From Cycloclasticus sp. (GTDB taxonomy: Bacteria; Pseudomonadota; Gammaproteobacteria; Methylococcales; Cycloclasticaceae): a stretch of DNA of 5,715 nt. The first letter of the stretch is position 1, and every line of letters starts with the position of its first letter. Below, one piece after another: positions 1 to 5,715 of the stretch. The stretch is from NCBI GenBank assembly GCA_016764415.1, contig JAESRY010000035.1, forward strand, positions 294-6,008, in the 5' to 3' direction. The notes below the pieces were generated by a model. It was not told the DNA's origin. It worked only from the letters and a program-made list of their open reading frames with translations, and did no database searches. A program made the translations under genes and the position numbers.

Positions 1-1052
1 GTGCCGATTATTCTAATGCCGCTGAAGTCGTTTTTATGGTCATTCCAGTAACTGCTAATAGCGCCACATAAATTCTTTGCTTTGGATTTCTCTGTCCTGT
101 CTAGCACGGTTAATACATCTATGTAGCGCTTAGTATCTGTTTGGCTTATGCGAATTTCATCTATGTCGATATACCAACTGGCTGTGTAGCCTGGTACAGC
201 GAAGTTTCTTTTCATGTATGCAGATATTTCAGCGGCTTCGGTGTTGTTTTTTAGGGTGTCTATGGGGGGTTTAGATGACCCGCTGGACAAGTAAAAAATT
301 AAAAGTAGCGGCCAAATAATGATGTTTGCCAAAATCATCTTGTTTAGTGCTGATTTGTTTTTAATGACTGGCTTATTTCTCTTGCTTTGAAGCGCCTCTT
401 GTCGCTTGATCTCGTTTAGTTTTTCGAAGTCAACTTTGTCATTACCAGATGTGGCGTAAGGTGTCTTTTTGGGCTTAATCTGTGGTAAAAAAGTTTTTTC
501 TGGCTGCACATCAATGTAATCGCTATACTCTAAAATCACTTCATTGCAATCTTCGGTTGTTAACTGGTCATCGAATACAGTTTCTAAATATGTGCCGCAA
601 TAGTAACCATCATTTAGCGCACTTAGGCAGCGCTCATTAGGCACTGGCATATTTTTAATATTATGCTTATTTACTTGGAATATTTTTCCGACTAGCTTTT
701 GACACACAGCGCATGTGTGATGACCAGAGCGTATTTTAAAGTGATTTGCGTCTGGATGATTCATAGCTGAGACCATGGTAGACGTTGTCATCGATTCTAC
801 TGTCGCATATTGGCGTAATAGGTTGTTTTTTTGCACTGATTCATTATAAAAAGTGTCCGTTTCTTCTTGTGCGGTGGATGCCTCATCGTAGGTCATTAGC
901 CTTTTTTGTGAATTATCCAGAGTCCTTTTTATGTAGATTGTTTCACCGCATGCCTTGCAGCGATATTGCCGTGTTGCTGACTTGCTTCTTTCGTCACCAC
1001 AATAAGGGCATTTTGTTTCTACGTTCGCCTTAGTTAATCCGTAAGCTTCCAT
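1..1052 (-). CDS. Zinc-ribbon, single-pass membrane protein of unknown function (C-terminus off window)
   Basis: The frame is open for 350 codons from an ATG at 1052-1050 to the left edge, with no stop, so the protein is partial. I do not recognise a named family. The N-terminus carries a zinc ribbon with two CxxC pairs (C15/C18 in CPYCG and C32/C35 in CKACG), similar in layout to the ribbons of IS1-type InsA and other nucleic-acid-binding proteins. A second group of cysteines (C114, C117, C142, C152) might form another metal site. Residues 220-238 are rich in Lys and Arg. They are followed by a hydrophobic segment at about 239-257 (MILANIIIWPLLLIFYLSS), consistent with one membrane helix. 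By the positive-inside rule the zinc-ribbon half would be cytoplasmic and the rest (258 onward) periplasmic. It is transcribed away from the kinase operon, so it is probably a separate unit. The open frame, uniform codon use and good Shine-Dalgarno make the gene real. Its function is unknown. Confidence 0.85.
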   Translation of the reverse strand, partial: MEAYGLTKANVETKCPYCGDERSKSATRQYRCKACGETIYIKRTLDNSQKRLMTYDEASTAQEETDTFYNESVQKNNLLRQYATVESMTTSTMVSAMNHPDANHFKIRSGHHTCAVCQKLVGKIFQVNKHNIKNMPVPNERCLSALNDGYYCGTYLETVFDDQLTTEDCNEVILEYSDYIDVQPEKTFLPQIKPKKTPYATSGNDKVDFEKLNEIKRQEALQSKRNKPVIKNKSALNKMILANIIIWPLLLIFYLSSGSSKPPIDTLKNNTEAAEISAYMKRNFAVPGYTASWYIDIDEIRISQTDTKRYIDVLTVLDRTEKSKAKNLCGAISSYWNDHKNDFSGIRIIG

Positions 1053-1059
1053 CCGTGTG

Positions 1060-1066
1060 CTTCCTT
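1060..1066 (-). promoter_or_regulatory. Ribosome-binding site of the zinc-ribbon protein gene
   Basis: On the minus strand this reads AAGGAAG, seven bases before the ATG at 1052-1050. It is a good Shine-Dalgarno match and fixes the start of that gene. Confidence 0.7.
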
Positions 1067-1098
1067 ATATTTAATAACTTATTTTTTTAGTCTAATCT

Positions 1099-1110
1099 TT
1101 AAACGTTTAA
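1099..1110. repeat. Perfect 12-bp palindrome TTAAACGTTTAA
   Basis: This perfect palindrome lies 47-58 bases upstream of the leftward gene's start codon, where a promoter or operator would be expected. A possible leftward -35 (TTAGAC) lies just downstream of it, but its paired -10 is poor. It could be an operator for the zinc-ribbon gene. In AT-rich DNA a 12-bp palindrome can also arise by chance. Confidence 0.35.
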
Positions 1111-1161
1111 GCACCTTTTTACCAAAATCCAACACTTCATTTTTTCAACCTTTCTAGGTTT

Positions 1162-1194
1162 CGCCATAAATAGAACGCCTTATTTATATTGGCG
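1162..1194. repeat. Imperfect 33-bp inverted repeat between divergent genes
   Basis: The left arm at 1162-1172 (CGCCATAAATA) pairs with the right arm at 1181-1194 (TATTTATATTGGCG), leaving a 3-base bulge in the right arm and an 8-base loop. A competing 5-bp pairing ACGCC/GGCGT (1175-1179 with 1191-1195) uses part of the same sequence. No long T-run follows in either direction, so it is not a standard intrinsic terminator. A protein-binding site or leader hairpin is possible. Confidence 0.3.
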
Positions 1195-1238
1195 TAAAAA
1201 TGGAGTAAATGAAAGTGATTTAATGGGGGGTTAATGCA

Positions 1239-1310
1239 GTGACTAAAAAGAAGAAGGGGAGTGCAGAAGGATTTACAAGCCCTGTAGAAAAGGGCATTGC
1301 GGCTAGATAA
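1239..1310 (+). CDS. Possible 23-aa mini-ORF with GTG start
   Basis: The frame starts with GTG, eight bases after a G-rich stretch (GGGGGG at 1225-1230), and encodes MTKKKKGSAEGF followed by TSPVEKGIAAR. An in-frame stop at 1221-1223 rules out a longer version. The lysine-rich start looks like a natural N-terminus, so it may be a short peptide, a leader, or the broken start of a lost gene. It contains a 5-bp hairpin, GCCCT/AGGGC (1279-1283 with 1291-1295). An ATG at 1234 in another frame stops after two codons. I do not recognise it, and it may not be translated. Confidence 0.2.
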   Translation: MTKKKKGSAEGFTSPVEKGIAAR

Positions 1311-1386
1311 TGGCTAATACTTAAAGTTAATTGGTACGAGGGCCGGAACCGCTAAACACGCTGTAAGTACTGATACATAAGGATTC

Positions 1387-1467
1387 ATGATTTTTAAATA
1401 TCGAAAGCACCCCCACTTGATCGTTGCTTTGTTGGGGCATGACCGGATAAATGTATTTAATGTTTGA
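1387..1467 (+). CDS. Possible 26-aa mini-ORF upstream of the kinase
   Basis: An ATG preceded by AAGGA (1379-1383, only three bases away) opens a 26-codon frame beginning MIFKYRKHPHL and ending NVFNV. The stop lies at 1465-1467, inside the suggested -35 box of the kinase promoter. Start spacing is poor and the sequence is unfamiliar. It could be chance or an untranslated leader segment. Confidence 0.12.
   Translation: MIFKYRKHPHLIVALLGHDRINVFNV
1404..1437 (+). other. Interleaved complementary segments (alternative hairpins)
   Basis: AAAGCA (1404-1409) is complementary to TGCTTT (1425-1430). CCCCA (1411-1415) is complementary to TGGGG (1433-1437). The pairs interleave, so in RNA they would be mutually exclusive hairpins or, less likely given the loop lengths of 1, 9 and 2 bases, a pseudoknot. 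Whether this stretch is transcribed is unknown. Confidence 0.25.
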
Positions 1468-1492
1468 ATTAGTTAAACTAGGCCGTGAAAAT
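1464..1492 (+). promoter_or_regulatory. Weak sigma-70-like promoter for the kinase operon
   Basis: TTGAAT (1464-1469) and GAAAAT (1487-1492) are separated by exactly 17 bases, matching the consensus hexamers at 4 and 4 of 6 positions. Transcription would begin near 1499, giving a leader of about 20 bases before the ATG at 1520. No strong Shine-Dalgarno precedes that ATG, which would suit low expression of a toxin-like enzyme. Confidence 0.3.
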
Positions 1493-1519
1493 AATTTCTG
1501 TTAACAAGCTTGGTTAGAC

Positions 1520-2254
1520 ATGGAACTTGACCCAACAAAGGAAAACCTCCTTTTAAGTGAGGCCCTTCAATTCGCACGTAAAAATAAAAAGCGAATTGCT
1601 AAGGAATTAACTGATATAAGACTATACCCGCCTGAAGAAGGCCCCGTATCTGTTTTTATGGCGGGTTCACCTGGTGCTGGTAAAACTGAGACATCTATCC
1701 AATTAATTAAAAATGCGAGCGCTTCAACAAGCGAAAACTTAAAAGTACTAAGAATAGATGCGGATGAATTAAGAACAAGGTTTGAAGGATATGACGGTTG
1801 CAATTCAAGCTTATTTCAAGCGCCGGTATCCATTCTCGTTGAGAAGATACATGATTTTGCACTAAAGAACTCTCAAAGCTTTGTCTTAGACGGTACACTT
1901 TCTAACTATGAAATAGCAAAATCTAATATCGAGCGTTCTTTAAATAAAGGCCGTGTTATTTTAATTATTTATGTCTATCAAGACCCTAAACAAGCATGGG
2001 CTTTTGTAAAAGCACGAGAAAAAATAGAAGGTAGAAAAGTAACGTTGGATACATTTATTACGCAATACTTTACAGCTAGGCATGTGGTTAACAAAATTAA
2101 AAAGGTATTCAAAAAATCCGTTAAAGTTGATTTGTTGTTAAAAAATATAGATGGGTCAGATAATTTTTATAAAGCTAACATTGATCAAGTCGACATATAC
2201 ATACCTGAAATATATACGAAACAAGCTCTTGAAGAAATGCTCTCTATCGACTAA
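1520..2254 (+). CDS. Zeta-toxin-family P-loop kinase
   Basis: This 244-aa protein has the layout of zeta-toxin / PezT kinases. In that family ATP is used to phosphorylate UDP-N-acetylglucosamine or related sugar nucleotides, which blocks cell-wall synthesis. A helical N-terminus (about 1-40) is followed by a beta strand and a Walker A loop, GSPGAGKT (49-56). Next come a candidate catalytic acidic segment, RIDADELR (78-85), and a buried-strand motif, FVLDGTL (121-127), that fits the conserved D-G-T of zeta kinases. A basic stretch at 164-173 (K164, R166, K168, R172, K173) lies where substrate- and phosphate-binding lid residues occur in the family. Length is close to PezT and shorter than plasmid zeta. 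The ATG at 1520 is the only choice, since TAA at 1502-1504 closes the frame upstream and the next Met is M47. No epsilon or PezA-like antitoxin precedes it. A small gene follows after 12 bases. The fold assignment is strong. Toxicity and substrate are inferred, and it could be a non-toxic nucleotide kinase. Confidence 0.88.
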   Translation: MELDPTKENLLLSEALQFARKNKKRIAKELTDIRLYPPEEGPVSVFMAGSPGAGKTETSIQLIKNASASTSENLKVLRIDADELRTRFEGYDGCNSSLFQAPVSILVEKIHDFALKNSQSFVLDGTLSNYEIAKSNIERSLNKGRVILIIYVYQDPKQAWAFVKAREKIEGRKVTLDTFITQYFTARHVVNKIKKVFKKSVKVDLLLKNIDGSDNFYKANIDQVDIYIPEIYTKQALEEMLSID

Positions 2255-2266
2255 AGTTGCAATATT

Positions 2267-2422
2267 ATGTTTGGTGAAAAAGTAAAAAAAGCATCTACCA
2301 CGCCGTTTTCTTCTTTTGTAAGAGACGCTTCTTTGAGCGAAAAAAAGAAAATTTATAAAAAGGTATTGGAAGAAGCAACAGAAATGCAAAATTCAGTTCT
2401 AAGAAAGGCTGCTAATCGCTAA
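2267..2422 (+). CDS. Small basic helical protein paired with the zeta-type kinase
   Basis: A 51-codon frame starts with ATG 12 bases after the kinase stop and reads MFGEKVKKASTTPFSSFVRD, followed by a Lys/Glu-rich segment (about residues 23-48) that should form one amphipathic helix, ending at TAA 2420-2422. It has no cysteines, signal peptide or membrane segment and is net basic. There is no strong Shine-Dalgarno, so translation is probably coupled to the kinase. The spacing and matching codon use argue for one operon. It could be an antitoxin or a kinase-regulating partner. However, zeta systems normally encode the antitoxin upstream, and this protein is much shorter than epsilon or PezA. 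I do not recognise the family. The coding call is fairly good, the role is unknown. Confidence 0.65.
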   Translation: MFGEKVKKASTTPFSSFVRDASLSEKKKIYKKVLEEATEMQNSVLRKAANR

Positions 2423-2571
2423 TTTTGTACAATCATTTCAATACGGTCATCATCCTTGTATTGAATATCAAAACCCTTACCATTCCAAATTGCTTTACAT
2501 GACTCTAAGCGATACGTATCGCCTTGGTTCCATGTTGAGCCTATGTAATTTCCAACTAAGTTTTTAAGCAA
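2419..2571 (-). pseudogene. Small convergent gene or N-terminally truncated remnant
   Basis: On the minus strand an open frame runs from 2658 (after a TAA at 2661-2659) to TAG at 2421-2419, 79 codons without any upstream ATG. The stretch has protein-like composition: KTGERVLLKNLVGNYIGSTW, then a segment with QGDTYRLESC, and a tail ending DDDRIEMIVQN. The alternating polar and hydrophobic pattern suggests a small beta-barrel domain. The only reasonable bacterial start is TTG at 2571-2569, preceded at seven bases by AGGTGA, giving a 50-aa protein. Alternatively the gene has lost its 5' end. Its stop overlaps the stop of the 51-aa gene by two bases, tail to tail. I do not recognise the family. 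Confidence 0.4.
2437..2465. repeat. 8-bp inverted repeat near the convergent gene ends
   Basis: TTCAATAC (2437-2444) and GTATTGAA (2458-2465) are perfect complements with a 13-base loop, just past the end of the kinase operon. It could act as a weak terminator or an mRNA-end stabiliser for the rightward transcript, but no T-tract follows. It also lies inside the coding part of the leftward frame, so chance is possible. Confidence 0.25.
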
Positions 2572-2647
2572 TACGCGCTCACCTGTTTTAATGTCTTTTG
2601 GTGCCGCAATCCCCCAAATAAATAACCGAAGTTTTAAGCAGAAAATT

Positions 2648-2655
2648 ATTATAAT
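2648..2655. promoter_or_regulatory. Symmetric -10-like box ATTATAAT
   Basis: This 8-base palindrome contains a perfect TATAAT on both strands. On the minus strand TATAAT (2653-2648) has TTATTC 17 bases upstream and could drive the convergent small frame. On the plus strand no good -35 is visible. A TTGAAT at 2669-2674 is a further -35 candidate for the ATPase gene, but its paired -10 (TAAAGA, 16 bases away) is poor. Confidence 0.3.
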
Positions 2656-2698
2656 GAATTAAAGTACGTTGAATAAGTTCTATTAAAACTTAAAGAAA

Positions 2699-2717
2699 GG
2701 GGGCGTTAAGCGCCTTC
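2699..2717 (+). other. GC-rich hairpin upstream of the ATPase gene
   Basis: GGCG (2702-2705) and CGCC (2711-2714) flank a TTAAG loop. The stem can be extended by two G-T wobbles and a G-C pair to span 2699-2717. No T-run follows on the plus strand, so it is a poor intrinsic terminator. It may be a leader hairpin or an insulating structure before the next gene. Confidence 0.3.
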
Positions 2718-2728
2718 TCATTACTCAA

Positions 2729-2747
2729 ATAATTAGAGAGTAATTAT
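2729..2747. promoter_or_regulatory. Operator-like dyad ATAATTA-N5-TAATTAT
   Basis: The 7-base arms at 2729-2735 and 2741-2747 are perfect inverted repeats around GAGAG. The 12-bp centre-to-centre spacing is typical of a site bound by a dimeric helix-turn-helix regulator. It ends 29 bases before the ATPase start codon, where a bound repressor would block transcription or early elongation. No regulator gene is in the window, so the binding protein is unknown. Confidence 0.4.
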
Positions 2748-2765
2748 ATCGCAAAACACTACTAC

Positions 2766-2770
2766 AAGGA
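2766..2770 (+). promoter_or_regulatory. Ribosome-binding site of the SMC-like ATPase gene
   Basis: AAGGA lies six bases before the ATG at 2777-2779. It selects this start over the ATG at 2770-2772, which overlaps the site and leads into a short frame that stops within about 30 codons. Confidence 0.65.
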
Positions 2771-2776
2771 TGTCTA

Positions 2777-5715
2777 ATGGACGCGCCTCTCGCATATCAT
2801 TCAAACCAGCCGCCTTTAAGTGGATTGGAGAATATCATTCTTCATCACTCAATTTTTAAAGGATTACGCGTTAGCCTTGCTTGTGATGGGCACACTAATA
2901 ATACTGGTACTAATGGCGCAGGAAAAACCTCGTCGCTCCAGTTAATCCCTGTTTTTTATGGCGGTGAACCTGATAGATTAATTAATAGAGCAGCAGGAAA
3001 ATTAAGCTTTATTGATTACTACCTTCCTAGCGATCAAAGTATGATCGTCTTTGAGTACCGAAGGTCCACTGGGCTTGCGTGCGCAGTAATGTATAGACGC
3101 TCTCTAGGTGCTTTTGCGTACCGGTTTATTACAGGGGGCGCTAAAGATACTCTTTTTAATGAAGATAATTCGAAGCTCATTGAAAATGGCATTAGCGCTA
3201 AAGAGCTTCTCTCGCACCTTCATCTATCAAGCGATATTGCCATTAGTAGGCAGATAGAAAATATCATTGATTATCGGTCTATTATTGAAAATAACTCTCT
3301 TGTATTACTTAGAAACCGAAGAGATAAAAGCAACTTCAAACATGAAGCTTACGATTACTGCTTAGGGTCGCCTGATTCTCATATGCAGCACATTCATCTT
3401 TTAACAAGCGTGACACTTGATAAACGAAATATACTCAGTAATTTTAAAAATATGATTATTGATGCCTTCCTTAAAAGTGGTGGCGTTACTGATCTCCCTA
3501 AGCACAGTAAAGATAATGAGTTATTAAGCGATATAGCTGGGCTCCAAGCATTTGAAATTAAGTCTGACCAGTTAAGATCATGCGTTGAGCAATGGAATGA
3601 GTTAACAGCTAATTGGCAGGATATTTATTCGCATCAACAATTACTGTCCTCGCTGGTTAAGAAAAAGCAAGCAGAGCTTAAACGTGCGAAAAAAGAAATG
3701 GTCATCACAGATCGATTACTTTTAGAGGCTACCGAGAGTTATAAAGAAGAAGTAAATGGCAAGCTTAAAGACAAAAACGGCCTTGTTATTCAGCAAGATA
3801 CATTAATAGCCAATATTGATCGACTTTATAGTGAACAAGAGGCGTGGAGTAATAAAGACGTCAGTGATAAAAAGTCATCTATAAGTAGTCTCCCAGGCAA
3901 AGAGCTTTTATTGCGAAATGAAAAATCTCATCTCGAAAATCTTGAGAATCAGACATCCACTATATCTGATAAATTTAATGGGTTAATTGGTCAGTTGAAA
4001 CTGGCTAGTGGAAAAGAAAACTTACGCCTTCAGCAAAATCTGTCTTCCTTAAATGAGAAGCATCAGGCAAGTATTAATAAGCACGAACAAAAGTTAATTG
4101 AGCTCAAACTTGCCGCTAGTATTGATGCCAGTAAACTTAAGGCTGCGCATGATGCTGAGGTTGATAGTAAAATTCCTGAAAGAGACGCCTTGCTTAAAAA
4201 ATCAGTATCACCTGGGTTATCTGATGAAGAGCAAAGTGATATTGAGTTATCTGGCAAAGGCGTTGTCAATTCTCTTGCATCAGTTGAGAGCGAACAGAAC
4301 CTACTTAATGCCTCCAAAGAACTACATGAGCAACACACCAGCAATAGAGATGAGAAGCTAAAAACATTAGTGAGTCTGAAGGCTAACCGTGATAGCGCTC
4401 AAGCTAAGGTAGATGATGTTAAAGCCAAGCTATACCCAAGTGATAATTCACTGCTTAGCTCGCTTAGAATTAATAAGCCTGATTGGGGTGACACTATTGG
4501 TAAAACTATTAATCCTGATATCTTACGACGAACCAACCTCTCGCCTGCCTTTACTGATGAAGCTTTAGCGGCTGAGTCACTGTATGGGTTGTCTTTAGAC
4601 TTGTCTGATGTCGAGCCCTGCGATGAGGCGCTTGATGAGCATGAGCTAATACAGCGCCACAGGCAAGCTGAAAGTGAGCTTGATGCGAGTCGCGTTTTAT
4701 ATATAAACTCAAAAGATGAGCAAAAAAGTCTTGAAGGTTTAGTCGGCTCGGAATCTAAAGAGTATGACCTTATTAAAGGACGCTTAGCTAATAAAGAAAA
4801 AGGGCTTGCTAGCGCTCAAGCGGCAGATCGACTTGCAAAGACGAAAGCTCAATCGGCAGCAGCAAATCGTCAAGACGAATTTAAGCGATTACTAGACGCC
4901 TTTGATCAAAAATCAGACGAGGCAAAAGGTTTTCTGAAAGAACAGACTGATGCCGTTGAGAAAACTCGACAGGCACGGCAGAATGATGCCGTGTCAAATA
5001 TGAGTTTTCTAGACGAAGACTTTGAAAACAATAAAGTTCAGATTGAGGGCCAGATTGAGAGTTGTAAAAGCACCCTGTTTACACAAATAAAAGAACTTAA
5101 AACCCAGCTTAATAGTGAACGGGAAAGAAAGGGAGTTGATTCAGGTGTTATAAAGGATGTTGAGGATAGGATAAAAAGTCATCAGCGTGAAATAGATAAA
5201 ATTAATGGTTTTAAAATCGAAGTGTCTAAGTATGAGTTATGGCTAAAGCAGCAGTGGTCGCAATGCGAACCATACACTGACCTTGAAGCCGCTTTGCAAA
5301 AAGAAATTGAGCAACTAAAAACTACCATTAAGCGTATTGATGATAGGTTTAATACCCAAAAAACAGAACTGAGTACTGAGTTAGCAGCCCTGGTAAGTAT
5401 AACAAACAAGGAAATAGCCGACACCACAAAAGGTCGTGACTTACTTGAAAAGTGTACTGAGCGACTAACGGCAGGAAACTATACTGATCAACAAGCCTTT
5501 CAAACAAACTTTGATGCTGTTTTTGAGCACCTACATTCTCTGCTAAGTGAGGAGAAAAAGCTGCGTGAACATGTTCTTAGGAAAATGAGGGTGGTTCAGC
5601 ATATCATTGGTGAGCACAGCCAATCTCAAATTAGTCGAGCATGGGTTGGACTAACCAATAAGCGAGAGCAAGAATCACATTTTGATCGCAGTGATGATGA
5701 ATTCAAGCTTCAGTG
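2777..5715 (+). CDS. SMC-like coiled-coil ATPase, DUF3584 type (C-terminus off window)
   Basis: The frame is open for 979 codons to the right edge, with no stop or frameshift. An N-terminal ATPase head (about 1-250) holds a Walker A loop GTNGAGKT (44-51) and the YLP motif (82-84, in IDYYLPSD). GKT and YLP are, as I recall, the signature motifs of DUF3584, whose members are typically about 950-1,230 aa. EYRRSTG at about 94-100 follows as in AAA/SMC heads. Long Lys/Glu/Gln/Ser-rich coiled coils occupy about 270-545 and 620-890. They are interrupted by a globular, hinge-like segment with DWGDTIGKTI (569-578) and SLYGLSLDL (601-609). The ABC signature and Walker B of the C-terminal head are not visible and should lie downstream. 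It is therefore a relative of SMC, MukB and Wadjet JetC proteins, which use ATP to load on or move along DNA. A role in defence against phage or plasmids is inference. It has its own ribosome-binding site and an upstream dyad, and partner genes may follow outside the window. Confidence 0.88.
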   Translation, partial: MDAPLAYHSNQPPLSGLENIILHHSIFKGLRVSLACDGHTNNTGTNGAGKTSSLQLIPVFYGGEPDRLINRAAGKLSFIDYYLPSDQSMIVFEYRRSTGLACAVMYRRSLGAFAYRFITGGAKDTLFNEDNSKLIENGISAKELLSHLHLSSDIAISRQIENIIDYRSIIENNSLVLLRNRRDKSNFKHEAYDYCLGSPDSHMQHIHLLTSVTLDKRNILSNFKNMIIDAFLKSGGVTDLPKHSKDNELLSDIAGLQAFEIKSDQLRSCVEQWNELTANWQDIYSHQQLLSSLVKKKQAELKRAKKEMVITDRLLLEATESYKEEVNGKLKDKNGLVIQQDTLIANIDRLYSEQEAWSNKDVSDKKSSISSLPGKELLLRNEKSHLENLENQTSTISDKFNGLIGQLKLASGKENLRLQQNLSSLNEKHQASINKHEQKLIELKLAASIDASKLKAAHDAEVDSKIPERDALLKKSVSPGLSDEEQSDIELSGKGVVNSLASVESEQNLLNASKELHEQHTSNRDEKLKTLVSLKANRDSAQAKVDDVKAKLYPSDNSLLSSLRINKPDWGDTIGKTINPDILRRTNLSPAFTDEALAAESLYGLSLDLSDVEPCDEALDEHELIQRHRQAESELDASRVLYINSKDEQKSLEGLVGSESKEYDLIKGRLANKEKGLASAQAADRLAKTKAQSAAANRQDEFKRLLDAFDQKSDEAKGFLKEQTDAVEKTRQARQNDAVSNMSFLDEDFENNKVQIEGQIESCKSTLFTQIKELKTQLNSERERKGVDSGVIKDVEDRIKSHQREIDKINGFKIEVSKYELWLKQQWSQCEPYTDLEAALQKEIEQLKTTIKRIDDRFNTQKTELSTELAALVSITNKEIADTTKGRDLLEKCTERLTAGNYTDQQAFQTNFDAVFEHLHSLLSEEKKLREHVLRKMRVVQHIIGEHSQSQISRAWVGLTNKREQESHFDRSDDEFKLQ

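Noticed and set aside
785..1033. 82-codon plus-strand frame opposite the zinc-ribbon gene
   Set aside because: It is antisense to a longer frame with a good start and clear zinc-ribbon motifs, and its own composition does not look like a real protein.
2156..2389. 77-codon minus-strand frame spanning the kinase end and the 51-aa gene
   Set aside because: It is very rich in Phe and Tyr because it is antisense to Lys/Glu-rich codons. The plus-strand genes explain the region better.
2552..2640. Two similar short segments (TGCTTAAAA near 2571 and 2640 on the minus strand) as possible target-site duplication
   Set aside because: They are AT-rich, differ by a gap and mismatches, and do not flank any recognisable mobile element.
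2700..2717. Integron attC-like core: GTTAAGC at 2705-2711 fits GTTRRRY within a GC hairpin
   Set aside because: No matching RYYYAAC partner and no L-box pairing could be found at a suitable distance upstream, and the gene layout (divergent and convergent genes, a very large ATPase) is not cassette-like.
4063..4361. Reading frames of 87-93 codons on both strands inside the ATPase gene
   Set aside because: They lie wholly within the 979-codon frame and lack their own ribosome-binding sites. They are shadows of coiled-coil coding sequence.
5182..5427. 81-codon minus-strand frame
   Set aside because: It is antisense to the uninterrupted coiled-coil frame and shows no independent start signals.
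1..5715. CRISPR array, tRNA/rRNA genes or insertion-sequence ends
   Set aside because: I saw no regularly spaced repeats, no cloverleaf or rRNA motifs and no transposase. The InsA-like zinc ribbon in the leftward gene is fused to a membrane helix and is not a transposase subunit.

Overview
The window is AT-rich accessory DNA, most likely from a gammaproteobacterium, perhaps a marine genus such as Shewanella, Vibrio or Pseudoalteromonas. That placement rests only on base composition, codon use and the style of the genes. No rRNA, tRNA, core gene or transposase is present to fix the taxonomy. Two large reading frames run off the window, one at each end.

Layout. (1) Bases 1-1052, minus strand: the N-terminal 350 codons of a zinc-ribbon protein with one predicted membrane helix, truncated at the left edge. 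(2) Bases 1053-1519: a 467-base divergent intergenic region with two dyad symmetries, possible mini-ORFs and a weak promoter for the rightward operon. (3) Bases 1520-2422, plus strand: a zeta-toxin-type P-loop kinase (244 aa), then 12 bases later an unlisted 51-aa basic helical protein, probably one transcript. (4) Bases 2419-2658, minus strand: an ATG-less reading frame, either a small TTG-started gene or a remnant, convergent with the 51-aa gene and overlapping its stop codon by two bases. (5) Bases 2659-2776: a control region with a symmetric -10-like box, a GC hairpin, a perfect 7+7 operator-like dyad and a good ribosome-binding site. (6) Bases 2777-5715, plus strand: 979 codons of a very large SMC-like coiled-coil ATPase that fits the DUF3584 family, open to the right edge.

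How the genes may work together. A nucleotide-binding kinase or toxin, a small possible partner protein, and an SMC-like ATPase under its own dyad-marked promoter are typical of a defence or mobile-element island. The most interesting lead is the large ATPase. Its C-terminal head and any partner genes lie beyond the window, so a complete system cannot be claimed here. The link between the kinase pair and the ATPase is inferred from proximity only.
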